Shown: positions 47,599 through 58,663 of the stretch, in pieces | Layout of the letters: each line of letters opens with the position of its first letter | How positions within the stretch are numbered: the stretch's first letter is position 1 | Assembly (NCBI GenBank): GCA_017607445.1 | Contig: JAEVHH010000003.1 | Location: 2,852,001-2,916,000 of the forward strand | Reading direction: 5' to 3' | Source of the DNA: Histoplasma ohiense | Lineage: Eukaryota; Ascomycota; Eurotiomycetes; Onygenales; Ajellomycetaceae | DNA length: 64,000 nucleotides | Notes under the pieces: model-generated | Told to the model about the DNA's origin: nothing | The model's input: only the letters and a program-made list of their open reading frames with translations | The model's database searches: none | Position numbers and translations under genes: made by a program

Positions 47599-47667
47599 TT
47601 ATTATTCTTCACTATACTATCTACTATCTTTCACTATTCACTCTTCATACTGTCATCAACTCTCATA
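47447..47667 (+). mobile_element. GyB copy 3 LTR, second part
   Basis: It continues the LTR interrupted at 38,606, giving 44 + 221 bp, and ends ctctcata. Its second half matches the variant LTR at 20,505-20,739 (for example gttattattc, ctttcactattcactcttcat). It borders gene island 2. Confidence 0.75.
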
Positions 47668-48039
47668 AGTGCTTAATCTGTTAATTGATAGTATACTGAT
47701 TACAATATTTCCACAAATTCTCAAGTGGGAATAGAAATCAGAGAAGAATTAATGATTTGAGATAGTTAAATAAAAAAACAGTATATGAGAAGTCAGCAAT
47801 TGAAAGCAGAAGCAAAAAATGCACATTAACAAAACAAAGTATATAATATAATAAACTTTCATAAATGAAGTTGACATAAATATTCAAAAAGCAAATGGAA
47901 CAATAACAATGATAGTAATAACAATAATAAAAGTATATATATATAATATTATATGTAAATGACCGGGGAATTGTCAGGTGATAAAACATAGAAAACTTTT
48001 TTTTGTTCAATTTTGTCAAAAGGATTTTCTCAAAAATTT
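47668..48039. other. Intergenic border
   Basis: AT-rich stretch between the last LTR and the 3' end of the CCCH gene. No feature seen. Confidence 0.5.
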
Positions 48040-50068
48040 TTATGCACGTCCCCCACCATAGAGCGACTCCATCTCCTTTAGAAGTGTCTTCCCTTTCGTA
48101 CCACTACTCTCTAGCTGACTCTGTATTGTTGCAGTAGCCATGGCGTGCCCCTGTTGCTGTCGCTGAGACTGACCCCTTCTTGCATTAGTCGCCGTCGAGG
48201 CACTATCTGTGGTCTTGCTCGTCGAGGGCCTATTATTATTAATACTGCTAGCATTATTCCCGCTTGTGACGCTGGTATTGGTATTGGTATTGGTATTGTG
48301 GTTATCGTTATTCGTATTCGTATTCCAGATGACGCTATTCCGTTTGTTATTTTCCTCTTCTTCCATGGAAAATACAAGATCACTCTGTTCCTCATCGATC
48401 CTGCTGGTGCTGATGGGAGAGGAAATGGTGCGGTCCAGTCGTCCAGAGCCAGAGCCAAGGCCGCTGCCACCCACGCCAACTGAAGAGGCGTGTCGGGCTG
48501 AGCTGGGATGTAGCGAGGTGCTGCTGAGCTGTTGCGAGATCATAGACATGGAAGATTGGCGGGAAGGGCTGGCAATGAAAGGGGAGACATCTCCGGAGCT
48601 AGGGCGGCTGCCGATCGGGCGTAGATTGGGGCTGGGGCTGGCGGCTTGGAAATTCAAGGACGATTCGCGAAGGGGAGAGCCAACATGACCTAGGCCGTGG
48701 CCTTCCTCCTCTTTCCTCTGTCGCTGTTTCGCAAATATTGCACCAAATCGTGATGGGCTAGAGGCAAGTGGTGACCCGACTTTGCTGGACCCTGTTCCGG
48801 GTATACCTAGGCCACTGAAATCCCTAGTGCTGCTGGTGTTATCTTGCTCCGTCCGAGACAGCCGTCTCATCCTTTCTTGTGGGGTAAGCACGTCGTCGTG
48901 CAAGTTCGTCGGCAAGTAATCCTCCTCTAAAGTGAAGCTGTCATCCCAATCACTCAAAGCGGTTGGGCGCGGCAGGCTTGCTGAAAGGATCTTTGTTCTT
49001 GTCATACGCTGCGAATGCATCAATCGGGGGGCTGATCCCTCATCGTGAAAGACGGGGGGCGAGGAGCCGAGATTCGATGGCTTCCGCGAATCAAATCCAA
49101 ATGCAATATCATGAAGATTACGGACCACGTCCGGAGGGGGACCGGCCCGTTGGGGAGGGGGTGAGGACAGATCAAGGCCAAATTTGGAGGGAAGGGAGGC
49201 AGCTACGGGGCCGTGTCGTGCCATGTATGATATTCCCTGGCTATCGAAAGAGGCTGGCAGAGGCGCATCGAGAGCTGTGCGACCGATTGGTGACATTGGG
49301 AGCCTCGGTTCCTCGATGGGGGAGCCGTACTTGGAGCCGTACTTGGAGCCTGTATCGGACACAAGCCCCGCATCTATCGTCGGGATACCAACATCGTAAG
49401 GGCTGGGCGCTTGCTGGGTTTGGTCATATATATCTTCCTGGCCTGGATACGGATACGAGAATCGCGCGGGATGACCATTTATCCGTTGTTGGGAGAGTAG
49501 GGAGTTTGCGAGGGCGGAGTCTTGGGTGTGGTACGGTGGGGGATTTACACGACCACCAAGATTTAGATGGCTGCCGCTCATTCCCATGGGAAGATTTGGT
49601 CTGTTAACGCGCCGCCCATCCGGGAGGATATGCGCTAGTGCGCACTTTGCTCCGAACTTGCAGTTTCCCTACATAGCACTAGTCAGATTTTTTGCACCGT
49701 AAGGAAGAGAGGGGCATAGGCAGATACCTTTGTAAAATACTTGCAAGGAGCAGAATCGATGGTGGAGTCGGTTGAGTGGAGAAAAGGACAGGCGGGGCCA
49801 GCTTGACAGGCTCCTTGCCGGAAGAATTTGCAGGGAACATGTTTGGTATCTGAAAATGGGACTGGATCAGCCACATCATAGATACACAATAGAATATGGA
49901 GAAAGGAATCATCAGGGAGAACAGACTCTTGCTGGTAGGATTCGGAGGGCTGCGGGCCATGTCGAAAGGCGGAAGCCCTGACATGTTGCGGACATGACCA
50001 TTCTGCATATGCGCGGTAGAGGCCGAGGGTGCCGGTAGTGGGGTGTGATTTCGTAGATCGTTTGTCAT
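48040..50068 (-). CDS. Double CCCH zinc-finger protein
   Basis: Exons 50,068-49,933, 49,849-49,728 and 49,668-48,040 give 628 residues. Two tandem fingers with C-x7-C-x5-C-x3-H spacing lie at about residues 52-70 (C-K-F-F-R-Q-G-A-C) and 81-99 (C-K-Y-F-T-K-G-N-C), the second split by intron 2. CCCH fingers of this type usually bind RNA. The rest is low complexity: a Ser/Pro-rich middle and an Asn/Thr-rich run coded by repeated ttggta units near 48,270-48,300. The two-finger N-terminus with a long disordered tail resembles yeast Lee1-type proteins, but I cannot name an ortholog. Intron 1 has either a GC donor (CCA/GCAAGA) or a weaker GTCTGT donor six bases on, and both keep frame. Confidence 0.85.
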
Positions 50069-50936
50069 TCGAGATGGAAGAAAACGAGCAGCGCTGCTGT
50101 TTGCGTGATGAGAGAGTGTATAGGTAGCTGGTCTGTTGGTGCTTGGGTAGCTGCGGTTCTGGTTGTTGTTGTTAACGTGTTGCTACAGTTGTTGAGGCTG
50201 CTGCTGTAGGACACTCTAGAATGCGAGGGAAGATAGGATAAGCTGTAGAAGGGAGGTTGGAGAAGGCTGCCGTGGTATCTGTGAGCTGGGCGTGGATATC
50301 TGGATGGTAGACGGAAGGCGAACGGAAGAGGGAAAGACGCGAAGGTTTGGTGGAGGCAGAGATTTATTGAGATCCCAAGCCTAAGGATTTGGGTCAGCGA
50401 TTGGCGATGGTGGGGCATCTCAGGGCAGGGAGACTCACCAACACTATTTTAGTTTATTCCAGGGTTCTCTCTGCCTTGCGAATCCCAAGCTCCGAGACAT
50501 CTATTCCATGGATCATTGCAGGAGGGGATTAATTACTAGTCTCTAGAACAGAAGAGAGCAGAATCATACTAAACTGATGCTGGTTGTTGATGTTGATGTG
50601 TAGCTGGGGTACAACATCTTGAAGTTGACCTTCTACAAGCTCTAAGTTAGCTGATAGCCGCCCAGCAATCCCCTCACCACGAACTCCTGTCCATCTGATC
50701 AGCTTTTCACCTACTTGTTCTCACGCATGATCCCGCAGGCTGTCAGTCAGCTGCCAGCCACTAGTTGGGAATTGTGTATTGTGGCAGTGAGATTAAATAT
50801 ACGAAACAGAAGCTGGATCAACTTTTTGCTATCTCCAAATATGAGTGGAAAAGTATAAAACCGTTCAGGAAAGAAAGATACATAGCTCTCCCTGCGTAGA
50901 TATCTATAGCATGCAACTCCTACAATTCTCTCCTCT
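50069..50936. other. Upstream region of the CCCH gene / HOP2 3' flank
   Basis: Normal-GC DNA between two minus-strand genes. A minus-strand frame at 50,418-50,065 is probably leader sequence of the CCCH transcript. No other gene is supported. Confidence 0.5.
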
Positions 50937-52308
50937 TTATAACATGCCATCTAACCCCAAAGTCTCCCACAACTCCTCGATTCTCTGAAACCCTTCTGGC
51001 AGCGCCTCAGAACATTTCTCCCACATATCTTTACAGATCCTCTTCCTCACCACAACTCTGCCCTTCCACACCCTCCACTCCCCATTGACTGTTTCTTGCT
51101 CCACCGCTGAAACAACCCTCGTTGAAACCCTCCCATTCCTCAACGGCGAAAGGCGGCTTAATACCTCTTCCCTTTCCATTTCCAGCCTGGATACCATCTC
51201 TCGTAGTTTTCCCGTGGGTACATGGGCGCTGAGGGTTGCCAGTTCCGCACGGAGTGATTTCTCATATCGTTTTGTCGAGGCAATTTGAGCGCGGAGGTCG
51301 GTTAGCTCACAGTCGAGGGCGGCAAGTTGTGCTGAGGTGGAGTCTGAGGGGACGTCTTGGAGGGCGTGGTAGACGATTTGTTTGCCTGTGGGATGTTGCC
51401 TGTTAGGAATGATCGAAGGGTCTACTTGATCGCATGTCATATTATATACCATATAAAGAGTACATCACATACCGGCAATACGTCCCTGGACCTCCTTCCG
51501 CTCGTGCATCTCCTTCAACGCTCTGACGGTATATGCTATTTGTCCAATATATACACATATATATGTGTATTTCTCAGGTTGGAAACAATATCCCCATCTT
51601 AAAGATTCAAAATATAATTAATACTCTGACGGAAGGGATCGTACCTTTGCTTACTTTGTTGTGCAAATTGGCACTAATATCGATCGCCTTCGGGTTGGTG
51701 TATTGAGGGTTTGTTAAAAGACAAGTAATAGCACCGGCGAGGCAAGAAACATAACCCACTCACTGAATATGGTCGACTATCAATCCAATGTAAGTTTGCC
51801 TCAGTAATTTTTAACTATCCAAGAACAGCAAGTCAAGTAGACAACGAGGAGCGTCTGGTAGTTTACACCTACTTCTGCTGACCTATGCAATAGCAATTCC
51901 GGATACCAGGCAATATTTAGATTGTAAGTCAATCTCGAACCGACAATCGTGCACGTGAATGTAGTTATAAAAATAATGGAATGGCGAGGGCGGGCAAGTT
52001 AATGGGAATTATGCTCTGTTTGCTTGCTCCATGTTCTTCAACGAAAAAGAAACTCACGAAGGTACTCTAGGATCATAGTTGCTCCTATTGAACACCGTTA
52101 ACTAACCTGGGTGTATATGCATGGAGGCAGGAAACAAAACGGGAGGTTACGCGTTTAAAGAAAGAAGGGCATTTGCAAAAGATTGGTAACTAGACATGGG
52201 AAGACTGTTGTATAGGAAGAGTGAAGACAGATGAAAACTAGAGACTTCCTCACCATCTTCCCCTTTATCCTTACTATTCTTATCATTTTTCTCTTTGCGT
52301 GGTGCCAT
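50937..52308 (-). CDS. HOP2: Hop2 homologous-pairing protein (TBPIP family)
   Basis: Hop2 forms a heterodimer with Mnd1 that promotes Dmc1/Rad51 strand invasion at meiosis. Seven exons (52,308-52,254; 52,084-52,058; 51,882-51,873; 51,776-51,764; 51,687-51,645; 51,535-51,473; 51,385-50,937) total 660 nt, giving 219 residues, close to human Hop2 (217). The N-terminal winged helix reads M-I-L-E-Y-L...N-R-P-Y-S-A-I-D-I-S-A-N-L-H-N-K and G-R-I-A-G-K-Q-I-V-Y-H. A coiled coil (about residues 85-140) and the C-terminal W-K-G-R...R-K-R-I-C-K-D-M-W helices follow. Exons 3 and 4 are only 10 and 13 nt, and they encode the R-Q-Q and N-R-P-Y-S part of the DNA-binding domain. Introns are GT-AG. Confidence 0.92.
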
Positions 52309-53822
52309 GTCCTCGAGATGAGATGAGATGATATTGCTGTGTCTGCATGTAGACATGCCACTTGTTTACCTGTCAGCCTCCTGCAAGATAGAATGTCAGT
52401 ATAATGGCGTATAGTGTGCAGGACACACTGGTGTTAAACAGTATCCATACCTCATCCTCATTAACAGGAGAGAGAGAGAGAGAGAGAATGAAAGATGGAG
52501 TAGGGATAAGGGAAAACTGGGAGAGCTCAGTCGCGCAGTGACATGCAACAGGTCAACCTGTTTCGACTCCGATCCCCAGGGTATAGAGTGGAAATGGAAG
52601 ACATGCTTGCTTCAAAGACTCTGCATACGTTACATACAATACCAACGTTAGGCTTGGAAACAGAAGGCAGCCGGAGGAATGGAGTAGACAGACGAGGCGC
52701 AAGAGGCAGCACAGATAGATGAAGGTTACTGTATGGATAAGGGGTCAATCGATGTAAAGGGGTGGATCACGTGCCAAACGATATGTTCCTAGAACACATG
52801 TTTTGTTTGCTCGGCCTTTTATTATTTACCTAATGTTTTGTATAAAGAGGAAAAATAGGAAGAAGTAAAAGTCCCATCAACTTTTATAGGAATAAACGTA
52901 TATCGATAGACGGTTCTCAAATCAGATCTTGGGAAATGCACGCATAAACAAAAAGGTACAGGTTGTCAGCAGGATAAACAACGGAATTTGCAAGAGAAAA
53001 CGGAAATCTATTCAACGAATCGAACAACCAAAACCATTTATCCAGCAGCCCATTGTGAGCAAGAGTAATGTAGAACCTCTCTCTTTCTCTCTTTTGTAGA
53101 GTGTATTGGAATAAACAGGTTCTTGCATGGAAAATCATGCCCATGTTCATCTCTAAATAGTCATAGAGCGAGAGAGGTAGGTGGAACGGCAACAAGATAG
53201 AGATATAGTAAGAGAGATAAAATGTTGAAATGGATTGGTGATTATTCATTGCGAACCAAGGCCGGGGTGGTTTTAGAAAATAATTGCTCTCAAAAATAAC
53301 ATGGAACAGAAACCATTATTTTCTTCGGTTTTTTTTTTTTTTTTTTTTTTTTTTGAAGACGAGTGGTTCGAGGAATAAGGGGTGCACGCTTCTAATGTGA
53401 ACTGAAGGTGTGATGCCTAAGCAGGGCGGGCAGCAGAACAATATTTGAGATTAGAACAGATCGAAGAGGTATGATCGCTTTGACGGGATCGAGGTCGAGA
53501 GCGCGGAGCTTTACAGGTGGGCTCGCATGAGAGGCATCGGAGAGGTAGTTGCTTTCCTTGTGTAAGGAAAAGAAGAGAGAAAACTGATCGCGCTTGTAGA
53601 AGGAAAGCCACTTGAAGGAACACAAGTCGTGTGGGTGAAAGTGGAAGCGGACAATCAGGCGTTAGGAAGGTAAATAGTTTTCAGATCGAAAGAAGCGAGA
53701 AAGAAACTCCATATCGCTGCACCAGCTGAAAATGGGTTGAAACTGACAGGGGAAACAACAAATGAATGAAATGAAAGTAAATGAGGTATCAAGTCTAAAT
53801 TATGCGGATTGGAAGGCAAGCA
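52309..53822. other. Intergenic, simple repeats
   Basis: 1.5 kb between HOP2 and the SKT5-like gene. It holds a (GA)n run at about 52,468-52,487 and a 26-base T run at 53,329-53,354. The short frames here show no protein-like features. It is likely the HOP2 promoter plus the 3' UTR of the neighbour. Confidence 0.55.
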
Positions 53823-56492
53823 TCACATCACGACCTGCAAAAAGTATATGTCAGGTATGTATTGTCTGGTACAACAGCAAAACTAATTTTGATACTTACA
53901 CAATCGCTATCACCCTTGCCCTGTGGCACTCCCATCTCCTCGAATGTTTTAGGTCCTTTGCCAGGTAGCCCACCCGCCGGCTTTTGTGACGCATGGGAAG
54001 CCGAATGAGAGGGGTTCTGACCAGGTCGCACCATTGACGAGGCAGGGCAGGAAGTCTTCAGAGGCATCGATTCACCACGAGGGGGGTAGTGGACGCCCGA
54101 AGGTGGATGTGAGTAGGAGGAGGGCAAACGATTTCCTCGAGGGTCTGGGTGCGAAACACCACCATGGCCCGGGCCCATGGATTGCATGGACCCATTGTGA
54201 TTTGAGTGGTCAGGGCGCTGAAGGCGCCTTCTTCGGTCAGCACCGGAAGGGTCTGGAGGTGCGGAGTAGCCGATGTCCAATTTCGGCGTTCCGGTTTCTG
54301 GTCGGAGACCTTGGGCTTGTGGATGTACTGGTCCGCCAGTGGGCGGGATATGGGCTTGCATGGGTCCGCCAGGATTGACAGAATGAGGGCGGATGTTCGG
54401 ATTGATTCCAAAGGCAGAGGATGATCGCATGTTTGGACTGTACTGACCTGGGGGGTTGACATAACCGGTGTTAGGTGCTTCTGGATATGGTGCTGCCGAC
54501 ATTGGTCGATGGTTCCTAGGTTCTCTACTGGAAATGGTCATGCGCGATGGGTCTGGCATTTCCAAGGTATCTTGTTGAATAGGTTGCACGCTCTGGGGTT
54601 CCGCAAAGCGTTGAGCCCGTCCATGGGAAGCATACTGCGATTTTATGCGCGCTATGGCAACGCGCTCGTGATCCTTTCTCGATAGGGTTTTGGAACGAGA
54701 TATACTCTCGATCCGGGAGCTAGCATCCTTGTTACCCCTAGCTGCGGCCTTTGCGTACCAGACCCTCGCTTCCTTGATATTTACCGGAACGTATATTCCA
54801 ATCTCATGGAAGTAGCCGAGGGCGAATTCTGCTGTTGCCAGTCCACTCTGAGCAGCCCGTTTCGCATAGGTATACGCCATCTCGTCATTTTTCTCAAAAA
54901 GCCCCTCATGTCCGCATAGAAACCATTTACTGATTGCCATTTCAGCCTCAGGTTCACCTTGCCGTGCGGCAAGAGCATTATAATGAAGAGATAAAGCAGG
55001 GTTAAAATCACAGCCTAGTTGACAGAGTTCGTAAGCAGCTCCCATTTTCACTTGAGCTTTTGCAAACCCATGGTAGGCCGCTTTCTCGATGTTAATCCTG
55101 GCAGCATTTAAATCATACGGAAGATATTCGTCTGGAACAACAACCTGGGGCAGCTCACGAGCCAGTAGCATTCCGTATACCTAAAAAACGAAGTAACATC
55201 AGCAAGGGACCTTTATAGCCCAAAACAGAAACATGAGACTTACGTAGGCTCCCTGAGGAGCATTTTCGTCGCAGGTTTGTGCGGCATATCGAATATGATC
55301 TAAACCTGCAGCATAGTCCTGGCGTTGTCCATGTTGCCCTAGGAGGATCATCATGCCAAGTCTCTATGAAAAGTTGTGAGTTACCGTAGGTTCTAGATTG
55401 AAAAGTATTTTACTTCATCAAAGGGGTCACCCTTACATAGTTAGAAGCAGAATCCCCTAGACTGACACCACGATCATAGTGTTTGATCGCTTTAAGAGGT
55501 TCGCCTGAATTTTCAAATTGCATGCCCATACGGTATTCCGCCCTTGCATACCCTTTCTCACTAGCTTGAGAGTAACATAGAAAAGCCTCCTTTTTATCAA
55601 CGCGGAAACCGAATTTTCCAAATTCTAGCCACATTGCTTTGATAAACAACGCTCTAGGGTGACTCTGCTCAGCCAGGAAAGAAACGACATTGATGGCGTC
55701 AGTTTTCAGTTGGCGCTCAATCTGTGGGGTTTGCGGTCTAGGGGGTTGGAAGGCGGCCATGCGGATCTCGTTTTGCATGGCAACTTCGACATATGAAAGG
55801 GCATCTTGAGCCCAGGCAAGTTGCATTTCTGGGTCACTTGAATTCAGGACTGCAATGCGGCCACTCTCTAAATTTGCTTCTCGTTGATCATCGGTTGGAG
55901 GGACATTGGGCGGGGGGTTCCGCAGAACGGGAAAGGGAGAGAAATTAGGCCGCTCGCTCAAAGACTGCAAAGGTTGTCCGTACGCTTCCTGGCCGTAAGC
56001 GTCTGAGTATGACCGGTCATCCTGCGGATAACCTTGGTTCGGGACCGACGATGTTCGATTTGGGTATTGTTGTTGTGGTTGTGGTTGTTGGTAATCGTAC
56101 TGGGCATGTTGGCTGGCCATACGGCCTGGGTTGTAGGCTTCCCGTTCGAGGTGGGCGAGGTTATCTTGCATATTTTCCGGGACTTCTGGCATCACCCTAA
56201 TAATAGCCGAGTTAGTCAATACAGTACAATGAAGAAAAGTGGAAAGTATGTGGACAGGGAGAGCATAAAGAGAGGGATTCCTTTTAAGTTTTGGAAAGCC
56301 CTTGATTGGGACGTGTTTTGTTTTTTCGAGTTATTTCACACTCTTTTTCTTTTCCTTTTTCATTCTATGAGGGAAACCATATTACCTCTGAGGTGCTGGA
56401 GAAATCACTTCTGGCATTTGGAAAGCATCAACATTGCCTGGATAGAAAGTGGCGCTCATATGAGGATCGGGAGACTGATGGTGAGCAGGCAT
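53823..56492 (-). CDS. SKT5/CHS4-like chitin synthase activator (Sel1 repeats)
   Basis: Five exons (56,492-56,386; 56,196-55,437; 55,363-55,244; 55,180-53,900; 53,834-53,823) give 759 residues. The N-terminus is Gln/Pro-rich. Sel1-like repeats run from about residue 200 to 480, for example A-L-F-I-K-A-M-W-L-E-F-G-K and A-E-F-A-L-G-Y-F-H-E-I-G. A Pro/Ser-rich tail follows. The protein ends G-D-S-D-C-V-V-M, a CAAX prenylation box, as in yeast Skt5/Chs4, which recruits and activates chitin synthase III at the neck and septum. The last exon is 12 nt and supplies only V-V-M and the stop, after an intron with GTAAGT and CTGAC signals. The start Met at 56,492 is in a small first exon with a CTAAC branch before exon 2. 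Which of the fungal SKT5 paralogs this is remains open. Confidence 0.9.
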
Positions 56493-58663
56493 GGCGTCAA
56501 AAAGAGGGACGGAGGATGGCGGGTTTTAATAATAGCAATAATATTCTGGCTGTCACACTGCCTAGCTATGCTAACCCCTCTTGGGCTGGGGGGTTCAACA
56601 TGGTCCTGATGGTGAGCGAGTACCTTTGTTCGCGTGGAAACGGCTAATTCAATTTGCGAAGCAACCTTGCTGAGACGAGTAAAGACTGACTGTTGTATTA
56701 TTCGTATTATTCGCAAGAGTGGTCCTCTCATGCAGTGGTGGACATGGTATGTATTCAAACCAGCTATGATCCTGGGCTCATCAGGCCGATGGAGGTAACA
56801 GAGGAGACTTGTCAGAGGGAAAGGCGGTGCGGAGGAGGACGAGTGATAGGTAATGGACAGGGTGAGAAATTGAAGATGTTCTGAGAACAGTGAGAGCTGA
56901 GCCTCAACCCCGCTATATCGAGCTACTTCTCAGGGCTATGATCTTACTTGGAAAGGGATTGACACCGCCAACGGAGAACAAAACAAGAACAAGAACACAA
57001 AAACAGGAAGAGCGAAACAGACACACAATGTAGTTGGAGGTCATCTACAAGAGCCCGAGCAAATGGGGAGCGCGTCATCCGGGCACTGGATTCGAGCTTT
57101 GGGGTGGTTCGCGCTCCACCCGCTGCTCAGTGAGAGGCGCTGAAAACAGTTGTTCCGTGCGGCTGTTGTTGACGATTGGGAAGCTTCTTGTGGCGTTTGT
57201 ATGATAACTCCTGGGAGTAACTAACTCACTGCTATTTGTAACTTATTATACTATTGCTCTGTTGACCTGTGCTGTTGGCTTGGGAATGTTCATGGGCTTG
57301 TCCCGGATAACTTTCCAGATCTTTTGCTCAGCTTCGCGTATTACTTTGGATGACCCGGCTGCTTTTGGGTTATTCATCGAATTGCTATCCAGGTAGAAAT
57401 GAAGCCAGTCGAGATGTAACTAACAAATCTGGATTCAACAGCCACGCATCAGCCACCACCACTATTTTTGTTTCTCATGGTTTAATATAATGGTTTTTAT
57501 TTTTACTCTTCGCTCCGCGTTCTTTTTCGGAATTGCAGGCTTCCGTAAAGCCCCACTGCAATAATACCCACCCTTCGAGAATAAACAAATTGCTGACAAA
57601 AGTGATGGCTGTAGCCTGGCGGATCACGCCGAGAAGGACATACAATCAGAATCATAGGAGGGGGATTCCCCTGATCCAGATTAACCACGAAACCCGAAGT
57701 GCTGGTGAAAATCAGACAATAATGGAAGGGCACTTTGAAGGACTGCGAGGTCTAGGCAATATGATCTTGGGCTTCTCGATTCTGACCTAGTAGTTGATGT
57801 CTGACCAGAATAAGACACAAAATAATGTTCGTTTCGCTTTGAAATTCCGTCTTGGAGGGACTCAGTTTTCCATCATTTCCAGGTTCTGCCCAAAGTATCC
57901 TCGACCACTCTGCCCGGCAGAATGAAGGCATGTAGGTCCGTAGGAGTTCCACAACAACATGCGCATTCTAGTATATGGCCAAACCAGAAGGTAAGGAAGA
58001 AACAGAAGGAGGAGCGGGGAATGGTACGGAGGGTCGAGGAATACCGAGGGGCTTCGACTGTAACCATTCTCGCGACAATACGATGCGATTAACACCTCCC
58101 TGGCCCGCGCGCAACGTGATGGGATGTGCACAATACACTGAGTATAAACATTATATAGGGTTGGAGAAATTTGGTTTCTCCTGCTTGAATTCACCTCAAG
58201 ATACAAATCGCACACGTCATTGCCCGTACGACAGGGGGGTTTTAAGTGTAACCTATACGAATGTTCCTTGTCATCTAATCCAAGTAAATAATATTGGAGC
58301 ATAAATCTTGCTCTAAACATACTCTTATACCTGGCCATCATCCTCCGAGTCATGCAGGTGTAGATATCATTGATGTACAGATTTGGCACAGATTTTGCCA
58401 AATCGCGAGCAAGAGATAAGGATAGCATTTGATGTTCAGCGCCTGACAATCTTGGGAAATACGCTAGCGAAGTTAAGTCTTGGCGTAGTTAGTACAGAGC
58501 AGAGCATGCTGTCGAAACTCAAACTTTGAACAGCTGTCTGTCGGTATACACAGTATAATGCACGATGAAGATTATAGCGGATACCACCCGACTAGAAGCC
58601 TAATAGTTAGAAATCGCTCCCTCAGCGGAGTCTCGACTGTTGTTGAACCAACTCTCCGCCAAC
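56493..58663. other. Divergent intergenic region
   Basis: 2.2 kb between the divergent SKT5-like and CHL1 genes, so it should hold both promoters. A C/T-repeat region (aacaaaacaagaacaagaacacaaaaacagg, minus-strand pyrimidine tract) lies near 56,977-57,007. A 195-codon minus-strand frame at 58,449-57,862 has no recognisable features and I do not call it. Confidence 0.5.

Noticed and set aside
52505..52600. Possible tRNA gene (TTCGACTCC resembles a B box)
   Set aside because: No acceptor stem, D arm or anticodon arm could be folded around it.
57862..58449. 195-codon minus-strand open frame between the SKT5-like gene and CHL1
   Set aside because: No domain or motif, atypical composition, and no splice or neighbour context supporting a gene. 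It lies where two divergent promoters are expected.
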